From the NCBI GenBank assembly GCA_019911785.1, contig JAIOJM010000211.1, positions 1 through 9,981 on the forward strand: 9,981 nucleotides of DNA, written 5' to 3'. The notes beneath the pieces were generated by a model, which had not been told where the DNA came from, ran no database searches, and saw only the letters and a program-made list of their open reading frames with translations. The position numbers and the translations under genes are program-made. The DNA comes from Sulfuricella sp. (lineage in GTDB: Bacteria > Pseudomonadota > Gammaproteobacteria > Burkholderiales > Sulfuricellaceae). This document shows, in pieces, positions 1 to 7,713 of this stretch; position 1 is the stretch's first letter; the number at the start of each line of letters is the position of its first letter.

Positions 1-159
1 CAAGGCGCTTGCCACATCACCGGCCATATAGCCGCCCATGCCATCAGCCAGCGCCATCAGACCGATCTCGCTGTCGGTGGCAATGCTGTCTTCATTGAAT
101 TTGCGCACTACGCCGGTATCCGTGGCGCTGGCGAATTCAACCCTGCTTTGTGCTGTCAT
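1..159 (-). CDS. PP2C-family Ser/Thr protein phosphatase, N-terminal part (runs off the window)
   Basis: I read 53 codons from an ATG at 159 leftward to the window edge with no stop. The peptide begins MTAQSRVEFA and carries two PP2C signatures: RKFNED (residues 19-24) and ALADGMGG (36-43). D24 and D39 are the expected metal-coordinating aspartates of this Mn/Mg-dependent phosphatase family (Stp/PppA type). A purine-rich GGGGGAGC ribosome-binding site lies about 7 bases before the ATG, which supports this start. The gene is divergent from a Ser/Thr kinase 225 bases away. That arrangement is typical of kinase/phosphatase pairs, so it probably removes phosphates placed by that kinase and may act on the FHA protein nearby. 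The C-terminal roughly 80% is outside the window, so the remaining metal-binding residues and any extra domain cannot be checked. Confidence 0.88.
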   Translation of the reverse strand, partial: MTAQSRVEFASATDTGVVRKFNEDSIATDSEIGLMALADGMGGYMAGDVASAL

Positions 160-201
160 GCGTTCAGCTCCCCCTGAAAACCAGCCGTCCCTGGTCGCGC
201 C

Positions 202-230
202 ATCATAGCAATAATGATTGAGAACGTTAA
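202..230 (-). promoter_or_regulatory. Candidate sigma-70 promoter for the PP2C phosphatase gene
   Basis: On the minus strand, TTAACG (225-230) is followed after 17 bases by TATGAT (202-207). These match the -35 and -10 consensus at 4/6 and 5/6. The predicted transcript starts about 35 bases before the phosphatase ATG. No experimental support is visible. Confidence 0.45.
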
Positions 231-304
231 CCACATTGATATTCTTTAATTTTTACAGCCCGCGTGCCAAGTGGGCAAGGACCGCTTCCCATGGTGAATT
301 CGGC

Positions 305-333
305 TTGACACGGAACGGCTAAAAATCTACTGT
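305..333 (+). promoter_or_regulatory. Candidate sigma-70 promoter for the Ser/Thr kinase-lipoprotein operon
   Basis: A perfect -35 hexamer TTGACA (305-310) is followed after 17 bases by TACTGT (328-333), a weak 3/6 match to the -10 consensus. The predicted start site would leave a leader of about 45 bases before the kinase ATG at 385. The good -35 with a poor -10 suggests a weak or activator-dependent promoter, but this is an inference from consensus matching only. Confidence 0.4.
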
Positions 334-384
334 TACGGGTCTATGACAGGCGTCTCTTCACCATAAATTCAGCATCGGTTATTC

Positions 385-1746
385 ATGGAAATCGAAAAAC
401 TGGGCCGTTACGAAATCCTGTCCGAGTTAGGGCAAGGCGCCATGGGCGTAGTCTACAAAGCAGTCGATCCGCTCATAGACCGCACCGTCGCCATCAAGAC
501 CATCAATCTCAACCTGTCCAAAGACGAGCTCGCAGATTTCGAGGAGCGCTTCAACCGCGAAGCCAAATCCGCCGGTCGCCTGAACCATCCCAACATCGTC
601 ACGATCTACGATGTAGGCAGAGCCGATCACGTCGCCTTCATGGCAATGGAATATCTGGAAGGCCGCGAACTGAAGGAGATCATCGCTTCCGGCGAGGCAC
701 TGCAACCGGACAGGGTCGCCGAGATCATCGCCCAGGTCGCCGATGCCCTGGCATTCGCCCACGACCACGGCATTGTCCACCGCGACATAAAACCCGCCAA
801 CATCATGGTACTGCGCAATGGCAGCGTGAAAATCACCGACTTCGGCATCGCCAAAACGTCGTCCGGGTCCCGAACCCAAATCGGCATCATCCTCGGCTCG
901 CCCAAGTACATGTCTCCGGAGCAGGTGGCCGGCAAACCCGTGGACGGCCGCTCCGACATTTTTTCCCTGGGGGCGGTGCTATACGAATTACTCACCGGCA
1001 AACCCGCTTTTGGGAGTGAGGGCGGCACCCTGACCACCATCATGTACCAGGTGCTGAACGAAATGCCGGCGTCGCCGTCAGGCGTCAATCCTGCCGTTCC
1101 CGCGGCGTTCGATGATATTGTCGCCAGGGCGCTGGCCAAGGCGCCGGAAGAGCGCTATCAATCCGCACGGGAAATGGCCAATGACCTCATAAATTTCAAG
1201 AATCTGACCGCCACTTCACCCTTGGCTTCTGCCGGAAAAATATCCGCCGCAAAGACAGTAAACGACGGGGATGCCACTGTTGTATTGAATGCAAGTCAAA
1301 TTCCGGCAGCTTCCCGCTGGAGCAGCGGGAAAAAGCGGGCAGGCCTTGTAGTCGCTGCAATTTTTGTCGCAGCCACCGTACTATTCGTCACGTCCAGTCC
1401 CGAGTCCGCAGTGACGGCAGTCGATGATAAAAAACCGACTCTGCCCCAGACCCCCTTGGCGGACGCCGTAAAACCGCTCCCCCCTGCGGCAACCGAAAGC
1501 AAAGTGCCCGCTGGGCAGCGCCGTCTTGCCGCCCCCGCCCCGGCCACCCTCGGTTTCGCGGTACTCCCCTGGGGTGAAATTTTCATCGACGGCAAAAGTC
1601 AGGGAGCCTCGCCGCCGCTCAGGGAGATCAGGCTGTCCCCCGGCAAACACCAGATCGAGGTCAAGAACACCGACTTCCCTCCCTATCTTCAGACCGTGGA
1701 GCTGGAGGCCGGGGCAAGCCAGAAAATCCGGCACAAATTCAAATAA
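385..1746 (+). CDS. Transmembrane Ser/Thr protein kinase with C-terminal PEGA domain
   Basis: This 453-residue protein is a eukaryotic-like (Hanks-type) kinase. Residues 8 to about 270 form the kinase domain. Visible motifs are the glycine loop GQGAMG (15-20), VAIK with the ATP-anchoring K38, a likely helix-C glutamate E59, HRDIKPAN with catalytic D134, DFG with Mg-binding D152, and SPE (177-179) ending the activation segment. A hydrophobic stretch after KKR (about 319-336) is a single membrane span. It is followed by a Pro/Ala-rich linker (about 340-387) and a PEGA-type beta domain (about 388-453, with GEIFIDGKSQG and LSPGKHQIEV). The kinase should therefore face the cytoplasm and the PEGA domain the periplasm. 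The ATG at 385 places the kinase domain at the very N-terminus, as usual; its ribosome-binding site is poor. It lies 15 bases before a lipoprotein gene and is divergent from a PP2C phosphatase, which suggests a reversible phospho-signalling pathway. Substrates are unknown. Confidence 0.93.
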   Translation: MEIEKLGRYEILSELGQGAMGVVYKAVDPLIDRTVAIKTINLNLSKDELADFEERFNREAKSAGRLNHPNIVTIYDVGRADHVAFMAMEYLEGRELKEIIASGEALQPDRVAEIIAQVADALAFAHDHGIVHRDIKPANIMVLRNGSVKITDFGIAKTSSGSRTQIGIILGSPKYMSPEQVAGKPVDGRSDIFSLGAVLYELLTGKPAFGSEGGTLTTIMYQVLNEMPASPSGVNPAVPAAFDDIVARALAKAPEERYQSAREMANDLINFKNLTATSPLASAGKISAAKTVNDGDATVVLNASQIPAASRWSSGKKRAGLVVAAIFVAATVLFVTSSPESAVTAVDDKKPTLPQTPLADAVKPLPPAATESKVPAGQRRLAAPAPATLGFAVLPWGEIFIDGKSQGASPPLREIRLSPGKHQIEVKNTDFPPYLQTVELEAGASQKIRHKFK

Positions 1747-1761
1747 TTCAGGGTCATATTA

Positions 1762-2169
1762 ATGATGCGCTTCCGTCTGCTTGTTCTGATATCCGCCCTG
1801 TTCCTGCTGCTCGGCGCAGGCTGCTCTTCCGGGCCGGTCAGGGACGTCGGGCTCGACAAGCTCTCGCCACGCAAGGCAGAACAGGAGCTTTCGACCGGGA
1901 TAAAAAACTACGAAGACGGCAACTACAAAGCTGCGGCAAAGAGCCTGCAAAGCGCGCTGGAATCGGGCTTAACCTTCGACAGCGATACCGTGCGGGCGCA
2001 TAAATACCTGGCATTCATTCACTGCCTGTCGAACCGTGAGAAGCAATGCCGCGATGAGTTCAGGAAGGCGCTGGAGAAGGATAACAAATTCGACCTGGAG
2101 CCGGCGGAGGCGGGACATCCCATCTGGGGTCCGGTATTCCGCGCGGCAAAGGCGGAACGCAGAAAATAG
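1762..2169 (+). CDS. Small TPR-like lipoprotein, possibly TssQ family (type VI secretion-associated)
   Basis: This 135-residue protein starts with a clear signal peptide (hydrophobic core 5-17) and a lipobox LGAGC with lipidated C21, so it should be anchored in a membrane facing the periplasm. Residues 34-100 look like TPR-type helical repeats, with YEDGNYKAAAKSLQSAL and YLAFIHCLSNREKQC as helix pairs. The C-terminus carries a distinctive AEAGHPIWGPVFR segment (about 115-127). From memory this layout resembles proteins named TssQ-family T6SS-associated lipoproteins in betaproteobacteria; I could not run a search. The start is ATG ATG at 1762/1765, 15 bases after the kinase stop with CAGGG upstream, so the two genes are probably co-transcribed. 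Since the kinase has a periplasmic PEGA domain, this lipoprotein may be its envelope partner or sensor, which is an inference. It has no recognisable catalytic motif. Confidence 0.8.
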   Translation: MMRFRLLVLISALFLLLGAGCSSGPVRDVGLDKLSPRKAEQELSTGIKNYEDGNYKAAAKSLQSALESGLTFDSDTVRAHKYLAFIHCLSNREKQCRDEFRKALEKDNKFDLEPAEAGHPIWGPVFRAAKAERRK

Positions 2170-2178
2170 GTTATTCAA

Positions 2179-2979
2179 CTATTTGAGTGGAGCGGAAACA
2201 CCTTGCCGACCGCTCGCTGGTATTGCAGCCTGCCTTTTCAGAGTGAACTCCAGCTTGATCCCGGCAATTTCGATAATGTCATGGTTTTCCAGCACATGGG
2301 GCTGGCCGCTGACGGCAACACCATTCAACAGGGGAGTTTGAGCGCCTTCCAGGTGGGTCAGGGTGTATCCTTCCTGATGACGCGTGATGACCGCCACCTG
2401 TATGCCGGGCTTGCCCAGCGTGGTCAGGGTTCGATCCAGATCCATTTCCTTGCCGGCGCCAACCCCGCTTAGAATCTGGAGACCCGCCATCGGCAGATCT
2501 CCGGAGGGGGATATCCCGGCCAGTCTGCTGCCAGAATGAGCTTTTACCTGTGAGACAGAGGAAAAGCTCAGAGTCTGGAGCATCATGTCTTCATGGGTTG
2601 CCAAAGTGTCGTCGGCGCTCTGGATCAGGTTCTCGATGTGCCGCAGCTTCTCCGAGCGGCGACTGCCATCCTCTTCCGGCTTGAGCTCGAGCGGTTCAAA
2701 CACATATTTCAGCACATGTTTCGCCACTTTGATTTCGTCACCATCACGCAGCAGGCATTTCTTGATGCTTTTGCCGTTGACCTTGGTACCGTTGGTGCTG
2801 TTCAGGTCTTCCAGGAAGGAATCATTACGGATCGTAATGATCATGGCATGACTGCCGCTGACTGCATTGTGAGCCAGCTGCAACTCGTTGTTGGGTTTGC
2901 GCCCGATCATGATGCGTTCATGATCGAGCCGCTGCTCCCCAACCAGTTCCCCATCGAAATAGACCAGCAATTTTGACAT
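2179..2979 (-). CDS. FHA-domain protein with one canonical and one degenerate FHA domain
   Basis: FHA domains bind phosphothreonine peptides. In this 266-residue protein the first domain (about 1-96) has the expected residues: GR (26-27), SGSH (41-44) and the STNG turn (61-64), followed by VNG and the DGDEI strand. Residues 100-160 look like a charged helical linker. A second FHA-like fold (about 166-248) keeps the strand pattern and an LNG turn (218-220). It has GK at 189-190 instead of GR and lacks the SxxH and NGT signatures, so it probably does not bind phosphothreonine in the usual way. No signal peptide or membrane span is seen, so it should be cytoplasmic. ATG at 2979 has GGAG about 7 bases upstream. 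It converges on the kinase-lipoprotein operon with 9 bases between stop codons and lies 74 bases downstream of radA. It is the likely phospho-reader for the neighbouring kinase and phosphatase. Confidence 0.88.
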   Translation of the reverse strand: MSKLLVYFDGELVGEQRLDHERIMIGRKPNNELQLAHNAVSGSHAMIITIRNDSFLEDLNSTNGTKVNGKSIKKCLLRDGDEIKVAKHVLKYVFEPLELKPEEDGSRRSEKLRHIENLIQSADDTLATHEDMMLQTLSFSSVSQVKAHSGSRLAGISPSGDLPMAGLQILSGVGAGKEMDLDRTLTTLGKPGIQVAVITRHQEGYTLTHLEGAQTPLLNGVAVSGQPHVLENHDIIEIAGIKLEFTLKRQAAIPASGRQGVSAPLK

Positions 2980-3053
2980 CTTGTGGCTCCATCCAACCCG
3001 CTCACCAAGGTTAGATTAGTGTTTTCCCGGCAGGACTATCATGTCACTTAATT

Positions 3054-4412
3054 CTAGCCCCTGCAATATGCCACCGCATCCTCGAGTCGATCCACCGCCA
3101 CCACCTCCATACCGGCAATACGCTGCTTCGGATTGTTGGCCTTGGGGATGACCGCATGGGTGAAACCCAGCTTGGCGGCCTCTTTCAGGCGTTCCTGACC
3201 GCGCTGTACCGGGCGGACTTCGCCGGCCAGGCCAACTTCGCCGAACACCACCAGCTTGGCCGGCAGCGGTTTGTTGCGCAGGGATGAAACGATCGCCAGC
3301 AGCACCGCCAAATCCGCCGCCGGTTCGGTGATCTTGACTCCGCCCACGGCATTGACGAACACGTCCTGATCGAAGCAGGCGATGCCGGCATGGCGGTGCA
3401 GCACGGCCAGCAGCATCGCCAGCCGGTTCTGTTCCAGGCCCACGGACAACCTTCTCGGATTGGGCGCATGCGCCTCGTCCACCAGGGCCTGCACTTCCAC
3501 CAGCAAGGGCCGCGTGCCTTCCTGCGTCACCATCACGCACGAGCCCGCCACTTCCTGGCCGTGATGCGACAGGAACAGCGCCGAGGGGTTGCTCACCTCG
3601 CGCAGCCCCTTCTCTGTCATGGCGAATACGCCCAGCTCATTGACCGCGCCGAAGCGGTTCTTGAAGGCGCGGATCAGGCGAAAACTGGAATTGCTGTCGC
3701 CCTCGAAATACAGCACCGTATCGACAATGTGCTCCAGCACGCGCGGCCCGGCCAAAGCGCCTTCCTTGGTCACGTGACCGACCAGGATCACGGTGATGCC
3801 GGCCTGCTTGGCCAGGCGTGTCAGCTGCGCCGCACACTCACGCACCTGCGCCACGCTGCCGGGAGCGGATTGCAGCGCCTCGGAATAAACGGTCTGGATC
3901 GAATCGATCACCGCCACATCGGGCTTCTGCGCCAGCAAGGTGGCGCTGATCTTTTCCAGCTGAATTTCCGCCAGCAGCTGCACCGGCCCGGCATCAAGCG
4001 CCAGCCTCCTGGCGCGAAGCGCAATCTGCTGCGCCGATTCCTCGCCGCTGACGTACAGCACCTTGTTGCTCGCACCGAGATGACACAGGGCCTGCAGCAA
4101 CAGGGTGGACTTGCCGATCCCCGGATCGCCGCCGATCAGCACCACCCCGCCCGGCACCAGACCGCCGCCGAGCACGCGGTCGAATTCGGCGATGCCGGTG
4201 GTCTGGCGCGGCGTTTCCAGCGCTTCCACGTCGGACAGGCGCTGCAGCTGGCTGGGCTGGGCCAGCGCGCTGTAGCGGTTGGCGGACGGCGCAGCCTCGG
4301 CAATGGTTTCCACCAGCGTGTTCCACGCCATGCAGTGCGGGCACTGCCCCTGCCACTTGGGCACCTGTCCGCCGCATTCGGTGCAAGTGTAAACGGATTT
4401 CGATTTAGCCAT
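3054..4412 (-). CDS. radA: DNA repair protein RadA (Sms), branch-migration ATPase
   Basis: RadA is a hexameric DnaB-like/RecA-fold ATPase that drives branch migration of recombination intermediates with RecA. The 452-residue product matches the family length (about 450-460). In order it shows an N-terminal zinc finger with C10, C13, C24 and C27; Walker A GDPGIGKS (95-102); a Walker B-like VAVID ending at D170; the RadA-specific KNRFG motif (251-255); and a C-terminal Lon-protease-like domain (about 285-452). The Lon serine position reads EPAADLA (A365), as in several other RadA proteins, so peptidase activity is not expected. The open frame runs upstream to 4490, but that extension is Arg-rich and overlaps alr. 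The ATG at 4412 gives the standard MAKSK...CxxC N-terminus. Its first 8 bases overlap the alr stop (ATGGCTAA), which suggests translational coupling. It is the last gene of the dnaB-alr-radA unit. Confidence 0.97.
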   Translation of the reverse strand: MAKSKSVYTCTECGGQVPKWQGQCPHCMAWNTLVETIAEAAPSANRYSALAQPSQLQRLSDVEALETPRQTTGIAEFDRVLGGGLVPGGVVLIGGDPGIGKSTLLLQALCHLGASNKVLYVSGEESAQQIALRARRLALDAGPVQLLAEIQLEKISATLLAQKPDVAVIDSIQTVYSEALQSAPGSVAQVRECAAQLTRLAKQAGITVILVGHVTKEGALAGPRVLEHIVDTVLYFEGDSNSSFRLIRAFKNRFGAVNELGVFAMTEKGLREVSNPSALFLSHHGQEVAGSCVMVTQEGTRPLLVEVQALVDEAHAPNPRRLSVGLEQNRLAMLLAVLHRHAGIACFDQDVFVNAVGGVKITEPAADLAVLLAIVSSLRNKPLPAKLVVFGEVGLAGEVRPVQRGQERLKEAAKLGFTHAVIPKANNPKQRIAGMEVVAVDRLEDAVAYCRG

Positions 4413-5475
4413 AGGTTTCCGTGACCGGCACCCGCGGCGCCAGCGCGCACAGCAATTCGTAGCTGATGGTGCCCGCCGCCGCCGCCACATCCTCCACCGG
4501 CAAACCCTTGCCCCACAAGGTCACGGGGCTGCCGATGCCGGCGCCGGGAATGCCGGTGAGATCGACGCACAGCATATCCATCGACACCCGACCGAGGGTG
4601 CGGCTACGCACACCGTTGACGAGTATTGGCGTGCCGGTCGGAGCATGGCGCGGGTAGCCGTCGGCATAGCCGCAGGCGACGATACCGACACGGGCAAGAT
4701 GCTCTGCACGAAAAGCCGCGCCGTAACCGACCGCCTCCCCTGCCTGTAGTTCCTGCACCCCGATAATGGCGCTTGTCAGCGTCATCGCCGGCCTGAGATC
4801 AAGGCTTGCCGCGCTCGCATCGGCAAAGGGCGACGAACCGTAAAGCATGATGCCGGGCCTCACCCAGTCGCCGTGGGTTTCCGGATAGCGCAGGATGGCA
4901 GCGGAATTGGCCAGGCTGCGCGGCGCATCCAGGCCCGCAGCAAGGCTGTCGAAACAGGCAAGCTGGGCTGCGATGCCCTGCGCCTCGTCGGCACAGGCAA
5001 AATGGGTCATCAGCGTGATCCTGCCCACAGCGCGCGCGGCCTGGAGGCGTTGCAGCGCGGCGACTAAGGCTTCGGGCCTGAAGCCGAGCCGGTTCATGCC
5101 GCTGTTGAGCTTGAGAAACACCTCGATCTTGACCGGCAGTCCGGCCATTTCGAGCATCTCGATCTGTTCCGGGCAATGGATGACGCTGGCCAGACGGTAT
5201 TCCGCCAAGATCGGCAGCTCGTCCGCGCCGAAAAAACCTTCCAGCAGCAGGATGGCCTGGTTGAAACCGGCCTCGCGCAGTGCCACGGCTTCATCCACAT
5301 TGAGCACGGCGTAACCATCGGCGGTTTCAAGCGCACGGGCCACCCGCAAAAGGCCGTGGCCGTAGCCGTTGGCCTTGATTACGGCCATGGTTCGGGATTG
5401 CGGCGCGTGGCCGCGAGCCACGCCGAGGTTGTGCTGGAGTGCAGAGAGATCGATTCGGGCCTGGAGCGGGCGCAT
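4405..5475 (-). CDS. alr: Alanine racemase (PLP-dependent)
   Basis: The enzyme interconverts L- and D-alanine and so supplies D-Ala for peptidoglycan. With the ATG at 5475 the product is 356 residues, close to E. coli Alr (359). K34 in [11 protein letters not shown] is the PLP-binding lysine. Y251 in EAVGYG is the second catalytic base, by comparison with E. coli K34/Y255. HFACADE (158-164), [10 protein letters not shown] (204-213) and [12 protein letters not shown] (295-306) are further family blocks. Upstream in-frame ATGs at 5502 and 5496 lie inside dnaB and add 7-9 residues. I chose 5475 because [10 protein letters not shown] matches the usual N-terminus and it sits 4 bases after the dnaB stop. 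The purine tract GGGGGCGG about 10-17 bases upstream would serve it. It overlaps radA by 8 bases. Cytoplasmic, as expected for the family. Confidence 0.96.
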   Translation of the reverse strand: MRPLQARIDLSALQHNLGVARGHAPQSRTMAVIKANGYGHGLLRVARALETADGYAVLNVDEAVALREAGFNQAILLLEGFFGADELPILAEYRLASVIHCPEQIEMLEMAGLPVKIEVFLKLNSGMNRLGFRPEALVAALQRLQAARAVGRITLMTHFACADEAQGIAAQLACFDSLAAGLDAPRSLANSAAILRYPETHGDWVRPGIMLYGSSPFADASAASLDLRPAMTLTSAIIGVQELQAGEAVGYGAAFRAEHLARVGIVACGYADGYPRHAPTGTPILVNGVRSRTLGRVSMDMLCVDLTGIPGAGIGSPVTLWGKGLPVEDVAAAAGTISYELLCALAPRVPVTETYG

Positions 5476-5479
5476 GAGT

Positions 5480-6853
5480 CTAGTAGCCGCCCCCATGCGC
5501 ATAATTCTCGAACCGGGTATATTCGCCGAGGAAGGTCATGCGCACCGTGCCGATCGGCCCGTTACGCTGCTTGCCAATGATGATCTCGGCGATGCCCTTG
5601 TCCTGGGTGTCGGAGTTGTAGACTTCGTCGCGGTAGATGAACAGGATCAGGTCGGCGTCCTGCTCGATGGCGCCGGATTCGCGCAGGTCCGACATCACCG
5701 GGCGCTTGTTGGGACGGTTTTCCAGGCTGCGGTTGAGCTGGGAAAGCGCGACTACCGGCACGTCCAGCTCCTTGGCCAGCGACTTGAGGCCGCGTGAAAT
5801 TTCGGAAATTTCGGTGGCGCGATTTTCGCTGCCCCCGCCCTTGCCGCTTCCGCTCATCAGTTGCAGGTAATCAACCACGATCAATCCCAGCTTGCCGCAC
5901 TGGCGATGCAGGCGGCGAGCCCGCGCGCGCAGGTCGAGCGAGGTCAGCGCGGCGCTTTCATCAATGTAGATGGGCGCGTCGTTGAGCTTGCCCACCGCAT
6001 AAGTGAGTTTCTGCCAGTCCTCGTCCAGAAGGCGGCCAGTGCGTATCCGGTGCTGGTCGAGGCGACCGATCGAGCCGATCATCCGGGTCACCAACTGCGA
6101 CCCGCCCATTTCCATGCTGAAGACCGCTACCGGCAGGCCGGTCTGCATCGCGACGTTTTCCGCAATATTCAGGGAAAACGCGGTCTTGCCCATACTCGGT
6201 CGGCCTGCGACGATAATCAGGTCGCCCCCCTGAAAGCCGGATGTTTTCTCGTCCAGGTCGGTGAAACCGGTCGGGATGCCGGTGACGTCGCTTGCATTAT
6301 CGCGCTGGAACAGCATGTCGATGCGCTCCACCACTTGGGTCAGCAGCGGCTGGATCTCGACGAACCCCTGTTTGCCGCGCGACCCCGCCTCGGCAATCTC
6401 GAACACTTTCGCCTCGGCCTCATCGAGCAGTTGCGCCATCGAGCGACCGGAGGGATTAAGCGCATCCTCGGCAATGCCGCTGCCGACTTCGACCAGTTTG
6501 CGCAATACCGCACGCTCTCGAACAATCTCTGCATAGCGGCGGATATTGGCGGCGCTCGGCGTGTTCTGCGCCAGTGCGCCCAGATAGGCCAGTCCGCCAG
6601 CATCGACCAGTTTGGCGCTATTCTCCAGCGATTCCGCGATGGTGATCACATCCGCCGGCTTGCCGTGTTCCACCAGCTTGCTGATATGGCGGTAAATCAG
6701 GCGGTGGTCATGACGATAAAAATCCCCTTCGGTGACCAGGTCGGCAATCTTTTCCCAGGCGCTGTTATCGAGCAACAGGCCGCCCAGTACGGACTGCTCT
6801 GCCTCAACCGAATGGGGCGGTAATTTCAGATTGTCAAGCTGTTGATCATTCAT
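5480..6853 (-). CDS. dnaB: Replicative DNA helicase DnaB
   Basis: DnaB is the hexameric 5'-3' helicase that unwinds DNA at the replication fork and interacts with primase and the loader. The 457-residue product has the DnaB N-terminal domain (about 12-115, starting [17 protein letters not shown]), a linker helix region, and the RecA-fold helicase domain (about 190-450). Walker A is GRPSMGKT (217-224). Walker B is [10 protein letters not shown] with D328. [15 protein letters not shown] (371-385) followed by [14 protein letters not shown] (388-401) is the conserved H3/H4 region. Its length is normal and no intein is present. The ATG at 6853 has no obvious ribosome-binding site; the nearest AGG is about 20 bases upstream. 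It is the first gene of a dnaB-alr-radA unit, separated from rplI by a terminator and a probable promoter. The last codons sit only 4 bases from the alr start. Confidence 0.98.
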   Translation of the reverse strand: MNDQQLDNLKLPPHSVEAEQSVLGGLLLDNSAWEKIADLVTEGDFYRHDHRLIYRHISKLVEHGKPADVITIAESLENSAKLVDAGGLAYLGALAQNTPSAANIRRYAEIVRERAVLRKLVEVGSGIAEDALNPSGRSMAQLLDEAEAKVFEIAEAGSRGKQGFVEIQPLLTQVVERIDMLFQRDNASDVTGIPTGFTDLDEKTSGFQGGDLIIVAGRPSMGKTAFSLNIAENVAMQTGLPVAVFSMEMGGSQLVTRMIGSIGRLDQHRIRTGRLLDEDWQKLTYAVGKLNDAPIYIDESAALTSLDLRARARRLHRQCGKLGLIVVDYLQLMSGSGKGGGSENRATEISEISRGLKSLAKELDVPVVALSQLNRSLENRPNKRPVMSDLRESGAIEQDADLILFIYRDEVYNSDTQDKGIAEIIIGKQRNGPIGTVRMTFLGEYTRFENYAHGGGY

Positions 6854-6903
6854 GGGAATTTATATCTGAGGAACCTGATGACAGGAAATAAAATCAAGTT
6901 GAA

Positions 6904-6909
6904 AGTATA
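6904..6909 (-). promoter_or_regulatory. Candidate -10 element of a dnaB promoter
   Basis: On the minus strand, TATACT (5/6 match to TATAAT) lies in the AT-rich gap between the rplI terminator and dnaB, about 50 bases before the dnaB ATG. No good -35 hexamer is found 16-18 bases upstream (TGTCGG at 17), so the call rests on the -10 and on the fact that the preceding terminator makes a separate promoter likely. Confidence 0.35.
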
Positions 6910-6937
6910 CCCAATTGATCTCAAAACCGACACAAAG

Positions 6938-6965
6938 AAAAAGGGGCTGCAAGCAGCCCCTTTTT
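6938..6965 (-). terminator. Strong rho-independent terminator after rplI
   Basis: A perfect inverted repeat, AAAAAGGGGCTGC (6938-6950) against GCAGCCCCTTTTT (6953-6965), forms a GC-rich stem of about 8 pairs flanked by A and T tracts. On the minus strand the stem is followed by TTTTTCTTT, 18 bases past the rplI stop. Because of the A/T flanks it can work in both directions. It separates the rpsF-priB-rpsR-rplI unit from dnaB-alr-radA. Confidence 0.9.
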
Positions 6966-6983
6966 GCCGGAACAACCTGAACC

Positions 6984-7433
6984 TCAGCTTTCGCCAAGCA
7001 CGGAAACCGTGATGTTGGCAACCGCATCGTGATGCAGCGCAACAACAATCGGGTAATCACCGATCTGCTTGAGGTGACCGGTAGGCATGCGGATGTCCGC
7101 CTTGGCAACCTCGAAACCCATGGCCTTCAGGGCTTCGGCAATGTCGGTGTTGGTGACGGAACCGAACAGCCTGCCATCCACACCGGCCTTCTGGGAAATC
7201 TTGACCACCTGACCTTCCAGCTTCTCGGCACGGGACTGGGCATCGGCAAGAATTGCGGCTTGCTGTTTTTCCAGTTCGGCGCGACGCACCTCGAACTCGG
7301 CCTTGTTTTTTTCCGTGGCACGCTTGGCCTTGCCTTGCGGGATCAGGAAATTGCGGCCATAGCCGTCCTTGACTTTGACGATGTCGCCCAGTTGACCGAG
7401 GTTGACAACCTTTTCCAATAAAATCAATTGCAT
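6984..7433 (-). CDS. rplI: 50S ribosomal protein L9 (bL9)
   Basis: bL9 binds 23S rRNA near the base of the L1 stalk and helps maintain reading frame. The 149-residue protein matches the E. coli length (149). The N-terminal RNA-binding domain starts [19 protein letters not shown] and includes the conserved [16 protein letters not shown] (21-36). The long connecting helix, rich in Lys, Glu and Ala, spans about 40-75. The C-terminal domain (about 80-149) includes [14 protein letters not shown] (85-98). A textbook AAGGAG ribosome-binding site lies about 8 bases before the ATG at 7433. It is the last gene of its unit, 11 bases after rpsR and just before a strong terminator. Confidence 0.98.
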   Translation of the reverse strand: MQLILLEKVVNLGQLGDIVKVKDGYGRNFLIPQGKAKRATEKNKAEFEVRRAELEKQQAAILADAQSRAEKLEGQVVKISQKAGVDGRLFGSVTNTDIAEALKAMGFEVAKADIRMPTGHLKQIGDYPIVVALHHDAVANITVSVLGES

Positions 7434-7444
7434 CTGGTGTCTCC

Positions 7445-7711
7445 TTAGTGCTGGTCAGTGTAGGGAATCAGGGCCAGGAAGCGGGCGCGCTTGATTGCCG
7501 TGCCCAGCTGGCGCTGGTAGCGGGTTTTCGTACCGGTGATGCGGCACGGGATGATCTTGCCATTTTCCGCGATGAAATCCTTCAGGATTTCGGTATCCTT
7601 GTAATCGACTTCCTTGATACCTTCAGCGGTGAATTTGCAAAACTTGCGACGCTTGAACATGCCGCCACGGCTGCTCGGCCGGGTCGGTTTTTTCGTGGTA
7701 GGACGTGCCAT
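7445..7711 (-). CDS. rpsR: 30S ribosomal protein S18 (bS18), N-terminally extended
   Basis: bS18 pairs with S6 on the central domain of 16S rRNA. The 88-residue product has the S18 core [19 protein letters not shown] (21-39) and [20 protein letters not shown] (57-76), ending PYTDQH. E. coli S18 is 75 residues, so there is a basic Thr/Pro/Ser-rich extension of about 12 residues at the N-terminus; I take this as typical of betaproteobacteria. The start at 7711 is supported by GAGAGG about 6 bases upstream. That site is made from the last codons and stop of priB, whose stop is only 2 bases away, so translation of the two genes is probably linked. Confidence 0.98.
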   Translation of the reverse strand: MARPTTKKPTRPSSRGGMFKRRKFCKFTAEGIKEVDYKDTEILKDFIAENGKIIPCRITGTKTRYQRQLGTAIKRARFLALIPYTDQH

Positions 7712-7713
7712 TT

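Noticed and set aside
2164..2184. AAATAG/CTATTT inverted repeat between the lipoprotein and FHA genes as a shared terminator
   Set aside because: The stem is only 6 pairs, AT-rich, with no adjacent T tract, and is largely formed by the two opposing TAG stop codons.
2980..3053. Promoter or terminator between radA and the FHA gene
   Set aside because: I found no -35/-10 pair with good spacing and no hairpin with a T tract. The FHA gene may be read from radA.
3054..4412. Loss of the Lon-type catalytic serine in RadA (EPAADLA)
   Set aside because: Alanine at this place is also found in other RadA proteins such as B. subtilis (EPAIDLA), so it is family variation.
3390..4424. Long open frame of 344 codons on the plus strand
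   Set aside because: It lies antisense to radA with a His/Gln-rich composition typical of a shadow frame in GC-rich DNA, and no ribosome-binding site or domain is visible.
4413..4490. In-frame N-terminal extension of RadA by 26 residues
   Set aside because: It is Arg-rich, lies entirely inside alr, and the ATG at 4412 gives the standard MAKSK plus zinc-finger start.
5476..5502. Upstream ATG starts for alr at 5502 and 5496
   Set aside because: They add residues not seen in the family and overlap dnaB. The start at 5475 fits the expected length and N-terminus.
5861..6823. Long open frame of 320 codons on the plus strand
   Set aside because: It is antisense to the conserved helicase dnaB and has no recognisable motif.
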